DNA from: Acetobacter oryzifermentans
GTDB taxonomy: Bacteria > Pseudomonadota > Alphaproteobacteria > Acetobacterales > Acetobacteraceae
NCBI RefSeq assembly: GCF_001628715.1
Contig: NZ_CP011120.1
Location: forward strand, 2,682,501 to 2,746,500
Length of the DNA: 64,000 nt
Reading direction: 5' to 3'
The notes beneath the pieces were generated by a model. It saw nothing but the letters and a program-made list of their open reading frames with translations. It made no database searches and was not told where the DNA came from. Made by a program: the position numbers and the translations under genes. Positions 45,059 through 55,006 of the stretch are shown one piece after another (the first letter of the stretch is position 1; each line of letters begins with the position of its first letter).

Positions 45059-48000
45059 TCAAGATACAGCCGTAGGCAAAATGCCGGGAGCGTGTTTATC
45101 CAACACCGCATCTGGCAGAACATCTGCACGTGGCATTTCTGTCCAAACCAAAACGCAAACCACTGGCCGATCTGGCCATATGCCCTGCAGAAGGGCACGA
45201 TAAGCCGCCATCTGTCGGAGATATAGAACAGGTGTATCCTGCACCCTACGGGGAGCATGGCGGCCAGTTTTAAAATCACACACCAACACTTTGTTTGGCA
45301 GCACACGCAAACGATCCACCTGCCCCACAATAACCTGCCCGCCAGCTACACCGGCCAAGCGCTGCTCTGCCCGTGCAGTAGGATCAAACAGATCAGCCAG
45401 TTCCGGCAGCCTCAAAACCGCAATAACCTGTTGTGCAAGCACGGTGGCTTCATGCGATGACAAACCACTTGCTGCCCGTGCCAACCACTGATGCGCCATA
45501 GCAGGTTGCTGTTCTACCGAGCAATTTGGCAAAAACTGCAACAAAGAATGTACCAGATTACCACGCCGAAAAGCTGCCTCACGCGCCTTGGCGGGTGTAA
45601 CAGCAGCAATATCCAGTGGCGAACGCACAGGTGGTAACGGCCCAAGCATGGTATCATCTGGTTTACTTGGCGCCAATGGCCGCGCTAGTGGGCTTTCAGC
45701 TTCTGGTAAAATAGGTTTCCATAACGGAGCAGTTCCCATCCACAATGGCAACGAAGTTACGTTCATACGGTTGTCAACAGAACTCGGGCGGGACTTTTGG
45801 GAATTAAGCTGTTCCTGCGGCGTTTCTTCTAGAAGCAGCATCGGCCCAGACCATCCTCCTTCCTGAAAATCTACTTCTGTTGCACCTGCTTTTTCAAAAC
45901 CAACCCGGCATCTTTCGTACCAACTTTCTGCGGGCACATTGCGCCCTGGCTTCCATCCACACACAACCAACCGATCTGCTGCACGGGTAAGTGCCACGTA
46001 AAGCAGTCGATTATATTCCTCCACCACACGGCCCCGCATAACGTCCTTAAGGCTTCTCGTTAAACCGACAGACAAAGCATTACGCGGCACATACAAAGGC
46101 ACATCTACATTTTGTGTTTTATCATGCGCCCAAAACAATCTGTCCTCAAAACGCGGAAGGCCAACTGTATCCGGCAAAATCACCAAACGAGCCTGCAACC
46201 CCTTAGAACCATGGGCTGTCATGATTCTTACAGAATCTCCCCCAGCTTCGGCTTCCCGCTTCACAGTTTCTTCTGAATGACGCATCCAATGCAGAAAACC
46301 TTGTAAAGAAGGCGGATGCTGATCCTGATATCTTATTGCTGCAGAAAGTAATTCATCAATTGGTTCTGCTGCTTCCGGACCCAATCGTGCAAGAAACCGT
46401 GCACGTGCTCCACCCGGCCCCAGTGCAGCAGAAAGAAGCTCATAAGGCGTAAGATAATCTACCTGCCTGAACAAACCATTCAGAAAATTCCACGCTTGTT
46501 TCCAATCTGATTGTTCTGTGTGGTGCTCTCGAAGTGCTGACCATAACGGTTCTCCTTTTTCACGTCCCGTAGCCAAAGCCATCAAACTATCATCCGATAC
46601 ACCACCGAGCGGAGATGTGAGCACACACGCTAATGTTAAATCATCTTGCGGCAACAAAAGTGCTGCACATAATGAAAGCATATCCTGTACAGCAAGATGC
46701 TCGGCCAATCCCGTACGCACAAGCGTAACCACTGGAATATTATGGCCTTTCAACGCACGCACTAACATCCCCACAAAGGGAGAACGGCGCGGCACAAGAA
46801 CCAGAACATCTCCTGCTGTTAAAGGATTTTCTCTAGATAAAGATTTTTTATTTAACTGCCGGAAGATATACCCTGCCACAGCATCTGCCAACTTTTGGCG
46901 TGAGCTTTGCCGTGTGGCATTTCCTTGTGCTGGCTCCCACGGGCTAATACTATCTTCTTCATCCTCAGTCTCAACCAATGGCCATAACTCTACACGCCCC
47001 CCTTCGCCAGGGCGTGCCGTAATATGCTCCATAATTTGCCCAGGTTCTTCAACAACCCCTTTGGCTGCATCAGATTCTGCAAAAACTGCATCAACCAGTT
47101 TAAGAACGGGCGCAGTTGATCTAAAGGAAACTGTGAGTTCTGGTTCACGCCACAATAAATGCGCATCCTGAACACGCTTTTTGAACTTCTGACGCCATTC
47201 TCGAAAAGAATCTGGATCTGCACCCTGAAACCCGTAAATGGACTGCTTATAATCCCCCACGGCAAAAATAGTCCGCGGCGGTTCCTCTTCACTTCGTCCA
47301 CCAAGGCCAGCAAAAAATTCTTCTGTAAGATCGCCCGCTATACGCCATTGTTCAGGAGAGGTATCCTGCACCTCATCCAGCAACAAATGGTCTATACCTC
47401 CATCCAACTTATACATGACCCAAGCGGCGCCAGGCTCTCGCAAAAGTCCCAATGCACGTTGAATAAGATCATCATACTCAATTTGACCATGTCGTGCTTT
47501 TTGCGTTGTATAAAGGCTAGAAACATCTGCTGCCATTTTAAGCAATGCACTTCCCATTTCTGCCAATTTTCGTGCACGCAGTTGCTCTTCCACTCTGGAT
47601 ATACGCTCACCCTCTTTTTGAATATAGAGCGCAATATCAGAATATTTTTCAGAAAGTTTTTTAGAAATTAAACCGGCAGAACGTAGCTTTCCATCTTTTG
47701 TAAGAAAACCACTTCGCCACACAGACCATTGCCTTGCCCGCTCAGAGGCAGGCAAGGCAAGCCAATCTAAAAGAGAAAAAGCATTTCTTTTAATTGCTTC
47801 CGATCCCTCCTTAGAAAGAATCTGAAACCCCTCTCTTAAATTCTGTTCTTCTGGAAAATCAGAGCATAATTTTTCAAGAAATTCAGAGGTGCTGCCATGT
47901 AATATATCAGGTGATAATCCTAGAATCTGGCATAATATAGCCTCAGCCTTATGAGGGGCTTCTACAAAGAGTTTTAGCAACGATGCTGATCTCTCATCTT

Positions 48001-48631
48001 TTCTTAAAACCCCAGAAATAAAAATAAAATCTCCAAGAGAGATCTGACCTGCCAGTGGAGAGATAACACCTTCTTTTTGCTGCCCTAAAACAGCTTCTAC
48101 GCACGATTGCAAAGCCAAGGATGCATCTGTTTCTTCCATAACTGTAAAATGCGGATTCATGGAAGCTTCCAGAGGGAAGCGCCGCAACAGAGATTGGCAA
48201 AACGCATGGATTGTTCCAATGCGCATACCCCCAGGAAGATCAAGCACCTCTGCAAATAATGCACGCGCACGCCTGCGTGTTTCATCTGTGCAGGGAACGT
48301 ACAACCCTGCCAACTCTTTATCTAATTCCTCATCCAACAATGTTACCCAACGGCCAAGACGCTTTTGCAGACGAATAGACATTTCCGCTGCGGCTGCCTT
48401 CGTAAAGGTTAAGCACAAAATACGGGCAGGTGAACTTCCGGGCTGGATAGAACCATCTTCTGCCAAACGCGGCAGCATCAAGCGCAAAAGGCGGTCAATC
48501 AGCAGTTTTGTTTTACCACTTCCCGCAGAAGCTGAAACAAAAACCGAAGCCGAAGGATCCGAGGCCAGAGCTTGCTGCGCGTTCGCCTGAGAAATAGCTT
48601 TTTGTAAAGCTTTCTGTGCAGATATGCTCAT
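45059..48631 (-). CDS. addA: Double-strand break repair helicase-nuclease AddA
   Basis: Superfamily 1 helicase subunit with a C-terminal RecB-type nuclease; with AddB it resects DNA ends for RecA. It has 1190 residues. Walker A is ASAGSGKTKLLIDRLL (34-49), Walker B DEVQDTSPEQW, helicase motif III/IV regions include FAVGDYKQSIYGFQGADP, motif VI is EYNRLLYVALTRAADRLV, and the nuclease motif is VLVCDFKTGRHAP. ATG overlaps the addB stop (ATGA). The stretch encoding about residues 190-400 is noticeably richer in A/T than the ends of the gene. Confidence 0.96.
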   Translation of the reverse strand: MSISAQKALQKAISQANAQQALASDPSASVFVSASAGSGKTKLLIDRLLRLMLPRLAEDGSIQPGSSPARILCLTFTKAAAAEMSIRLQKRLGRWVTLLDEELDKELAGLYVPCTDETRRRARALFAEVLDLPGGMRIGTIHAFCQSLLRRFPLEASMNPHFTVMEETDASLALQSCVEAVLGQQKEGVISPLAGQISLGDFIFISGVLRKDERSASLLKLFVEAPHKAEAILCQILGLSPDILHGSTSEFLEKLCSDFPEEQNLREGFQILSKEGSEAIKRNAFSLLDWLALPASERARQWSVWRSGFLTKDGKLRSAGLISKKLSEKYSDIALYIQKEGERISRVEEQLRARKLAEMGSALLKMAADVSSLYTTQKARHGQIEYDDLIQRALGLLREPGAAWVMYKLDGGIDHLLLDEVQDTSPEQWRIAGDLTEEFFAGLGGRSEEEPPRTIFAVGDYKQSIYGFQGADPDSFREWRQKFKKRVQDAHLLWREPELTVSFRSTAPVLKLVDAVFAESDAAKGVVEEPGQIMEHITARPGEGGRVELWPLVETEDEEDSISPWEPAQGNATRQSSRQKLADAVAGYIFRQLNKKSLSRENPLTAGDVLVLVPRRSPFVGMLVRALKGHNIPVVTLVRTGLAEHLAVQDMLSLCAALLLPQDDLTLACVLTSPLGGVSDDSLMALATGREKGEPLWSALREHHTEQSDWKQAWNFLNGLFRQVDYLTPYELLSAALGPGGARARFLARLGPEAAEPIDELLSAAIRYQDQHPPSLQGFLHWMRHSEETVKREAEAGGDSVRIMTAHGSKGLQARLVILPDTVGLPRFEDRLFWAHDKTQNVDVPLYVPRNALSVGLTRSLKDVMRGRVVEEYNRLLYVALTRAADRLVVCGWKPGRNVPAESWYERCRVGFEKAGATEVDFQEGGWSGPMLLLEETPQEQLNSQKSRPSSVDNRMNVTSLPLWMGTAPLWKPILPEAESPLARPLAPSKPDDTMLGPLPPVRSPLDIAAVTPAKAREAAFRRGNLVHSLLQFLPNCSVEQQPAMAHQWLARAASGLSSHEATVLAQQVIAVLRLPELADLFDPTARAEQRLAGVAGGQVIVGQVDRLRVLPNKVLVCDFKTGRHAPRRVQDTPVLYLRQMAAYRALLQGIWPDRPVVCVLVWTEMPRADVLPDAVLDKHAPGILPTAVS

Positions 48632-51600
48632 TCCTCATCCTCCTTACGGGCTGAATTCCACTCAGGCACACGCGCCAGACGTGCATAATCGGCAAAGCGC
48701 GGCTCTCTGCCCGGATGGGGATGAGAAAGGTAGGGTTGATCTGGTTGATCGTATGCAGCCACCCGCAATAGCAAATTTTCCCAAGTTTGTTCGGCCAAAT
48801 CGGTAAGGCTGAGTGCTTCACGGGTCTTCACAACCACCTCTTCTCCCGGATCAGCGCCACCCGTTAGGCGCCAATAAATAAGATCTGATATTTCTCTTGA
48901 ATGTTCGGGAACCTCTTTAAAACCACCCCGAATAATCATAGCGGCCTCAAGCGGAAGCTGCGGGCTCCAACCGGCCCAAACATCTTTGGCAGAGGGTAAT
49001 GTGCCCGTTTTATAATCCTGCACAATCACATGCCCATCAGCATTTAATTCTATACGGTCTGCCCGACCAACAATGTCAAACTTACCACCTGGAGCATCCA
49101 TAATACTCACACGCCCACGAATTTCTGTCAGAATAGCGCGCGGCACACCGTGTTCACTACGTCGTTTTTCTTCAGCCTGCACCACCCATCGGGCAATACG
49201 TGTTAATCTGGGCGCCCACCATGCACGCAATGCTGGGCGCAAAACATGTTCCTGTAAACTTGCAGAAAATAAATCGCATAATTTCTTTTCTGCATTCTCT
49301 GGCCATGCCACACCATAAGTTTTTACCCAGCGCTCCAACGCCTTATGCACAATCATACCATAGTCAGATGCATCGGCTGCTTCTTCCAACTCTGGCAAGA
49401 CTTCAAGGCGCAAAACGTGTTTTGCGTAAATAGCGTAAGGATCTCTTATCCAAGTTTCTATTTCTGTCACACTCAAACGACGTGGCCGCAATGCAACGGG
49501 GGGCATGGGCTGCGGTGGTGCAACAGGTGTTGCTGGCCCTAATGGCTGATCCAACTTATTCAACCAAACTAAAGCAGGGTGATTAGGAATATACCCATTA
49601 CGGCCAGCCAAAAAAGCATCAAGCCGCGTAAGCCATCTGGCCGGAACAACAGGTGCACCTTCTCTCCGCCGTGCGCTGGAAAGAATAACTGTATCTGCGG
49701 CGGCTGCGCTTGCAAAAAAATCGTGCGCGGCCTGCCCTACTGCCTGCTCTGGAGATGGAAGCCCCATTCTTTGCCGCATAGGCCGGCTCATCCATGGGCC
49801 AGCATCTACTACGGGCGGCCACACACCTTCAGAAAGCCCGCCCAGAATAACTGTTTCTGCTGTTTGCAAGCGTGATTCAAACAAACCCCAGATTAAAACA
49901 CGTGGATGTAAAGATTTGGGGTCTCCACCTCGGCGCATGGCAACGCGTTCCGGGGCAAGAACTGCTGTTAATAAGCCATCCAAAACAACAGGCGGTTGAG
50001 GCGGTAAAACCTCTGATGCTAACATCAACTCTGTTAACTGGCTGGCAAGCATATTGCCTTCTTCACCACGCCATAAACGCTCTGATGCGCTTTCTTCATC
50101 AGTTGCAACCAAACGCTCTACTGTTGCAATTAATGCAGCAAGTAAGTCTGGCACAGGCGCGCAATGCTGCTCTAAATCTTGCGCTGCCTGCACGCTTGCT
50201 TCTACCGCATCCAGCTCCCATCCAAGAACCGGTTCCAGACAAAAAGCTAAACGCTGCATGAAAACAGACAATGCTACCGGACCAAAAGGCCTATCTGCCG
50301 TAACACCGCCTTCCAGCTTGGCTTTTGCTCTTTCATTCAGGTTTTCTAAAGCATTACTCACAACCCGACATAAAGCTGCAAACCCAGGAGGAGGTGCTGG
50401 ACCACGCAAAATAGCACGTTCCAAAAGGCGTGCTGTTGCACGGCAGACACCTGATGAAAAACCGCATGCAACCAAAGGATGTTTTAAAACACTCAAAAGA
50501 GAAACTGGCGAAAATCTGCTATCCACCATTTGAGCAACAAGACGTAATAAAACAGCCGCAGGTGTATCCACCAAGGATGAGCCTGCACTGTCATCCGCCA
50601 GCACACCCCAGCGTGCCAGTTCCGTTGCCACACGTGCAGCCAATACTCTATCTGGCGTTACAAGGGCGACGCGATGCATTGGTTTTTCGATCGCCTCACG
50701 CATGATCATGCTGATTGCAACAGCTTCTTCCTGCTGATCCGCTGCATCTAGCCTGTAAACATTTTCTAACTCAGCACCACCTGGATGAGACCAATCATCC
50801 AAAGCTTCAGCCGGAAGAAGAACGCGCGCAAGAATGGCAGCTCGTTCTGCTCCTTTTCCTGTGCCTTCCCAAACTTGAACTTTATTTCGTGTGATTTCTA
50901 AATTTTTTAGTAAAGCACTTAACCCAGCCTGAGGGTGACTATCTGGCAAAGAAAGAAAGGTTTCCTCTGCCATCATCATATCCAATCCAGGCAATACAAC
51001 CTTACCTGCAGGACATTCCAGAACGGCTTGCAACACCTTTACTGTAGGCTGCATAACATGTGTAAACCCGGCCGCCCATATAGGTGTACTATCACCCTGT
51101 TGCGCGAGTTTACGCCATAAATCTGCCTGTGCTTCAAGCAACGCAACCTGTCTGGCCACAGGGTTCATAACCCCGTTTTCCCTTAGCCATTCTGGCCATG
51201 CCTGTGTTACAATTTCTAGAAATCTTAAAATAATTTGCCAATGTTCTGCAAAGTTTTCTTGCACAGCTTCTGGCAAACGTTCTGCCAGATTAACGCCAGA
51301 CCACTCGGCTTCATCCATTAAATCTGCCAGAGCTTTTGCCAAAGGCCATGCCTGATCCAGTGTTGGCCGTGTGCCAAATGCTTTATCTGCCTGCAAAACC
51401 AGCCGCGCCAATACAGCTAACCTTGTCATACTGGCAACAGCGGGGGGCAAGTCCAATGCCAGCTCACCGCCTATGCCAGCGGACAATCCCAGTTCAGCTT
51501 CATCCAGCGCACCGATAGGCACAATGCGTGGCAGCAATACACTCTGCCCATCCATATGGCGCAAAAAAGCTTCTGTTAATGCACGTGCAGCACGTCTGCC

Positions 51601-51717
51601 GGGCAATACAATAATGCCTTCACCTATAGCTTCTACATCATGATTTGCAGATTCGATCCAACGTATGGCGAGTTGATCAAGGAAAGGAAGGTGTGCGGGA
51701 ATTGTTGCAAGTTTCAT
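48628..51717 (-). CDS. addB: Double-strand break repair protein AddB
   Basis: Partner of AddA with an inactive helicase-like core and a C-terminal nuclease. ATG 51717 overlaps the tsaE stop and gives 1029 residues; an in-frame start at 51768 lies inside tsaE. The nuclease motif is VIVQDYKTGTLPSAKDVW, and the LSVTEIETWIRDPYAIYAKHVL segment is typical of alphaproteobacterial AddB. Unlike the Bacillus protein, no cysteine set for an iron-sulfur staple is visible there. Translation is coupled on both sides (tsaE and addA). Confidence 0.95.
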   Translation of the reverse strand: MKLATIPAHLPFLDQLAIRWIESANHDVEAIGEGIIVLPGRRAARALTEAFLRHMDGQSVLLPRIVPIGALDEAELGLSAGIGGELALDLPPAVASMTRLAVLARLVLQADKAFGTRPTLDQAWPLAKALADLMDEAEWSGVNLAERLPEAVQENFAEHWQIILRFLEIVTQAWPEWLRENGVMNPVARQVALLEAQADLWRKLAQQGDSTPIWAAGFTHVMQPTVKVLQAVLECPAGKVVLPGLDMMMAEETFLSLPDSHPQAGLSALLKNLEITRNKVQVWEGTGKGAERAAILARVLLPAEALDDWSHPGGAELENVYRLDAADQQEEAVAISMIMREAIEKPMHRVALVTPDRVLAARVATELARWGVLADDSAGSSLVDTPAAVLLRLVAQMVDSRFSPVSLLSVLKHPLVACGFSSGVCRATARLLERAILRGPAPPPGFAALCRVVSNALENLNERAKAKLEGGVTADRPFGPVALSVFMQRLAFCLEPVLGWELDAVEASVQAAQDLEQHCAPVPDLLAALIATVERLVATDEESASERLWRGEEGNMLASQLTELMLASEVLPPQPPVVLDGLLTAVLAPERVAMRRGGDPKSLHPRVLIWGLFESRLQTAETVILGGLSEGVWPPVVDAGPWMSRPMRQRMGLPSPEQAVGQAAHDFFASAAAADTVILSSARRREGAPVVPARWLTRLDAFLAGRNGYIPNHPALVWLNKLDQPLGPATPVAPPQPMPPVALRPRRLSVTEIETWIRDPYAIYAKHVLRLEVLPELEEAADASDYGMIVHKALERWVKTYGVAWPENAEKKLCDLFSASLQEHVLRPALRAWWAPRLTRIARWVVQAEEKRRSEHGVPRAILTEIRGRVSIMDAPGGKFDIVGRADRIELNADGHVIVQDYKTGTLPSAKDVWAGWSPQLPLEAAMIIRGGFKEVPEHSREISDLIYWRLTGGADPGEEVVVKTREALSLTDLAEQTWENLLLRVAAYDQPDQPYLSHPHPGREPRFADYARLARVPEWNSARKEDEE

Positions 51718-52184
51718 GCGCCAATCCCATAGCCAGCCATATCTATCTTTTTCAATCTTTCTTCCCATCCTGATAATCTGGCTTGGCGCTGCCCGTCAGC
51801 CAGAACATGTATTTCAAGATTCAAGGCATCTTCAGGCAACAAGTCTTCCAGTTTTTGGGGCCATTCAACCAGCACCACACCTTCTCGTGCCTCATCCCAT
51901 CCGAGCTCCTCAAGCTCATCTGGGCCACCCAATCTCCAGAGGTCAAAATGAGACACAATGCATAAAGGAGATTCGTAAGATTGCACTAAAGTATAGGTCG
52001 GGCTTGGCACCTCTAGGTTAGGCTCTTGGCAAAATGCTCGCAAAAAAGCACGTGCAAAAAGGCTTTTCCCAGCCCCTAGCGGCCCAGAAAGTAAAATAGC
52101 ATCCCCTGCTTGCGCATATTCTGCCAGCTTTGTGGCCAGTTTTATTGTTGCATCTTCATCTTGCAGAATCATTTCTCTGGCCAT
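51714..52184 (-). CDS. tsaE: tRNA threonylcarbamoyladenosine biosynthesis ATPase TsaE
   Basis: P-loop ATPase needed for t6A37 formation in ANN-decoding tRNAs, working with TsaB and TsaD. The 156-residue length is normal. Walker A is LLSGPLGAGKSLFARAF (34-41 core). The conserved VPSPTYTLVQSYES and HFDLWRLGGPDELEELGWDE segments and VLVEWPQKLEDLLP are present. It heads the leftward addB-addA run; its TGA overlaps the addB ATG. The upstream 375-base spacer is AT-rich and carries no gene. Confidence 0.96.
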   Translation of the reverse strand: MAREMILQDEDATIKLATKLAEYAQAGDAILLSGPLGAGKSLFARAFLRAFCQEPNLEVPSPTYTLVQSYESPLCIVSHFDLWRLGGPDELEELGWDEAREGVVLVEWPQKLEDLLPEDALNLEIHVLADGQRQARLSGWEERLKKIDMAGYGIGA

Positions 52185-52559
52185 CTTACTCTTCTCCGTT
52201 CATTGCCCAGCCATTTGCTGTAAATCACAACAATGAGAGGTTTTTTGTTACGTCAGTTTCGATATCACAAAGAAGTGTAGCTTAAGCTAAGCAAACAAAT
52301 ATTTTCTACATTCCATTGTTTATAAATAACTTTCTTGAAATTTCACGAATAAAATCTAACATTTTTTATCATTTTCTTAATCTTTACTCATTATTATGTT
52401 CCTTTCGACATGCATAAAATGCATGATTGATACGCGCTAAAGAGAAGCTCTGAACGAAATATTGTTTGTTTCTTTTTGAAACACGTATAGGTTTAGTGAT
52501 AACAAAAAATGCAACCATAGAGTGCATTTTGATTCTCTGAACCATAATGAGGTTCCACC
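52185..52559. other. AT-rich gene-free spacer upstream of the CtrA-like gene
   Basis: No convincing coding frame or structured RNA. It is visibly richer in A/T than flanking genes and shows a 17-base dyad at 52409-52425 (listed separately). Just before the following gene, GAGG at about 52548-52551 is the ribosome site and lies within a short stem GAACC/GGTTC. Confidence 0.6.
52409..52425. promoter_or_regulatory. 17-base dyad, possible operator
   Basis: CATGCAT-AAA-ATGCATG, a perfect inverted repeat with 7-base arms, about 135 bases upstream of the CtrA-like gene. It has operator-like symmetry, but no binding protein can be named. It is not the TTAA-N7-TTAA CtrA box. Confidence 0.35.
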
Positions 52560-53345
52560 ATGCGTATTTTGCTTTTAGAAAATAATTGCACCTCCAGCCG
52601 GGCCATATTTTCGGCATTAACAAAAGCCTCTTTTTCGGTGGATATGGTTCAGTGTGATCAGGAAGTTATAGAATTACTCAGAAACTATGATTATGGCCTT
52701 GCCATTCTTCACCTGCAACACCCTGATATTCATGGATATGACATTCTCAGCACATTACGATCTTTAAAACTCACAACACCTGTTATCGTTATCTCACCAG
52801 TTAATAATCCTGAGGTGAAAACCAAAGCTTTTACCGTGGGAGCTGACGATTATCTAACAGATCCTTTTGATTCAACTGAACTTACAGCGCGCATTCAAGC
52901 CATTTTACGGCGGGTTCACGGCTATGCTCACCCTATTGTCCACATTGGCAACCTTACAGTTAACTTCAACAGTCATGCCGTAATGGTCAACAACCAGCCC
53001 GTTCACCTTACCGGAAAAGAATTTGCCATTCTTGAACTCCTTGTATTGCGCAAAGGCATTGCTCAAACCAAGGAAACCTTCCTCAATCATCTTTATGGAG
53101 GACGGGATGAACCGGATATAAAAATTATAGATGTTTTTATCTGCAAACTTCGCAAAAAACTTCAGACTGCAGGTGTAGGAAATCTTATTTCTACGGTATG
53201 GGGCAAAGGTTATATTCTGAATGACCCACAAGCACCTAAAGCGTGTGTATCTATGCCTACACTCAGCAAACCCATGGAACAATCTCAATCAGTATCTTCC
53301 CGGCATGCTTCCCACCCTCAGCATGTTGCGGAGAATAGTGCCTAA
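52560..53345 (+). CDS. CtrA-like response regulator with degenerate (pseudo) receiver
   Basis: OmpR-family protein of 261 residues, related to the cell-cycle regulator CtrA. The C-terminal winged helix is close to CtrA: VHLTGKEFAILELL, RKG, KETFLNHLYGG, DEPDIKIIDVFICKLRKKL, WGKGYIL. The N-terminal receiver keeps the fold and length but not the chemistry: the acidic pair after LLLE is N8-N9, the phosphoacceptor position 51 is His (LAILHLQHPDI), and the conserved Lys in TKPF is D101 (LTDPF). It therefore should not be phosphorylated in the usual way. The last 40 residues are a low-complexity tail. It stands alone in an AT-rich patch between tsaE and glmM, with GAGG seven bases before ATG. A canonical CtrA presumably exists elsewhere; this one may be a phosphorylation-independent competitor or activator. 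Confidence 0.88.
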   Translation: MRILLLENNCTSSRAIFSALTKASFSVDMVQCDQEVIELLRNYDYGLAILHLQHPDIHGYDILSTLRSLKLTTPVIVISPVNNPEVKTKAFTVGADDYLTDPFDSTELTARIQAILRRVHGYAHPIVHIGNLTVNFNSHAVMVNNQPVHLTGKEFAILELLVLRKGIAQTKETFLNHLYGGRDEPDIKIIDVFICKLRKKLQTAGVGNLISTVWGKGYILNDPQAPKACVSMPTLSKPMEQSQSVSSRHASHPQHVAENSA

Positions 53346-53387
53346 ATTACCAAAATATATTTGAATTATAATGTATTTTGGTAATTT
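53344..53387 (+). terminator. AT-rich hairpin at the end of the CtrA-like gene
   Basis: Fourteen-base perfect arms AAATTACCAAAATA and TATTTTGGTAATTT with a 16-base loop. The 5' arm overlaps the stop codon. No long T-run follows (ATAAGAATAAAAA), so it may protect the 3' end or terminate weakly. Confidence 0.5.
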
Positions 53388-53471
53388 ATAAGAATAAAAA
53401 ACACTCGATTGTTGCTGTGCAAAATGAAGCATGGTTATTCAAACATGCTCCAAATTTTGACATGAACATTC

Positions 53472-53505
53472 TAGGGAAAAGAATTTTCAAAAACTCCTTT
53501 CCCTA
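53472..53505 (-). terminator. Possible terminator of glmM
   Basis: Arms TAGGGAAA and TTTCCCTA with an 18-base loop, 10 bases past the glmM stop in the leftward direction. The U-tract after the stem is short, so the call is weak. Confidence 0.35.
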
Positions 53506-53514
53506 TAGTGTATT

Positions 53515-54873
53515 TTACGCAGGAACACGTACCTGCTCAAGCACATCGCACATCTGATCAACAACCTCATCAACCAGATTTGCGTCTTCTGCTTCTGCCA
53601 TCACACGTACCAAAGGTTCTGTACCGCTTTTACGCAGCACCAAACGCCCTCGGCCAGCTAATTTGCGCTCTACATCAGCCTGACGACTTTTTACTTCATC
53701 CACATCAAGCGGGCAGACACCTTTGTATCGAACGTTTTTTAGCTTTTGGGGAAACGGTTGAAACAACCGGCAAACTTCACTAGCTGGGCGACCATCCTGC
53801 ACAAGCACCGCCAGAATCTGCAAAGCGGCAATCAGCCCATCTCCTGTTGTTGCAAAATCTGTCAGCACCATATGGCCAGACTGTTCACCGCCTATATTAG
53901 CTTGCCGTTCCAACATGCGTTCTACAACGTAGCGATCCCCCACTGCCGTACGTTCCAGATTTAAGCCCAGATTTTCAAGAAACCGTTCCAGCCCCATATT
54001 AGACATAACGGTTGCCACAACAGCCTTGCCTACCAAGCGCCCTTCACGCGCCCAAGACTGGGCAATAAGAGCGAGAATCTGGTCACCATCAATCAGGCGG
54101 CCAGTTTCATCTGCAATCAGCACACGGTCTGCATCTCCATCCAGGGCAATACCCAAATCCGCCTTATGTTTTACAACTGCGGCGCATAGGGCTTCAGGAT
54201 GTGTTGAACCACATTTTTCATTAATATTTACGCCGTTAGGTTCACAACCTATCCGGATAACTTCTGCGCCCAGCTCCCACAATGCGGTTGGCGCAACCCG
54301 ATAAGCAGAGCCATTGGCACAATCAATAACAATCTTCATGCCATCCAGCCGCAATTTACGCGGGAAGGATGCTTTGGCACTTTCTATATACCGACCAGCA
54401 GCATCATTCAGCCGAGAAGCTCGGCCAATATGTTCTGGCGTTGCCAGATATGCGGTAAGGTCTTTTTCCATTAGGGCTTCAATTTCGCTTTCATCCTGAT
54501 CAGAAAGCTTAAAGCCATCTGGGCCAAACAGTTTGATGCCGTTATCCCCAAAAGGATTATGAGAGGCAGAAATCATAACACCCAGATCTGCTCTAAGAGA
54601 GCGCGTGAGCATGGCAATCGCGGGTGTTGGGAGCGGACCAACCAGCGTGACATCCATGCCAGCAGACAAAAAGCCCGAAACCATGGCGCTTTCGATCATA
54701 TATCCAGAAAGCCGCGTATCCTTCCCCAACAGAACACTATGCCGGTGATCCCCCCGCTTAAAATGCAACCCCGCAGCTTGCCCCAGCTTTTGGGCAATTT
54801 CCACCGTCATCGGTGCAACGTTAGCAGTGCCACGAATACCGTCTGTTCCGAAAAAACGCTTCATTCTGCTCAT
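53515..54873 (-). CDS. glmM: Phosphoglucosamine mutase
   Basis: Interconverts glucosamine-6-phosphate and -1-phosphate for UDP-GlcNAc, peptidoglycan and LPS. The 452-residue length is normal. The phosphoserine is S104 in [16 protein letters not shown], the metal site is [13 protein letters not shown], the sugar-binding loop is [10 protein letters not shown], and the phosphate-binding loop is [17 protein letters not shown] 54873; the next upstream gene is folP in the same direction, 133 bases away. Confidence 0.97.
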   Translation of the reverse strand: MSRMKRFFGTDGIRGTANVAPMTVEIAQKLGQAAGLHFKRGDHRHSVLLGKDTRLSGYMIESAMVSGFLSAGMDVTLVGPLPTPAIAMLTRSLRADLGVMISASHNPFGDNGIKLFGPDGFKLSDQDESEIEALMEKDLTAYLATPEHIGRASRLNDAAGRYIESAKASFPRKLRLDGMKIVIDCANGSAYRVAPTALWELGAEVIRIGCEPNGVNINEKCGSTHPEALCAAVVKHKADLGIALDGDADRVLIADETGRLIDGDQILALIAQSWAREGRLVGKAVVATVMSNMGLERFLENLGLNLERTAVGDRYVVERMLERQANIGGEQSGHMVLTDFATTGDGLIAALQILAVLVQDGRPASEVCRLFQPFPQKLKNVRYKGVCPLDVDEVKSRQADVERKLAGRGRLVLRKSGTEPLVRVMAEAEDANLVDEVVDQMCDVLEQVRVPA

Positions 54874-55006
54874 TCCATTCTGTCCGCCTCAGACAGAAAA
54901 AGCCCATCCTGCATAAAGAACGGAACTGCCTTCTTGCGGTTTTCTTTTATTTCCTAAAACGGTTTCAGGCTGGAAGAAACCTTGTTCAGCCCGGAAACTT
55001 ACTTTT

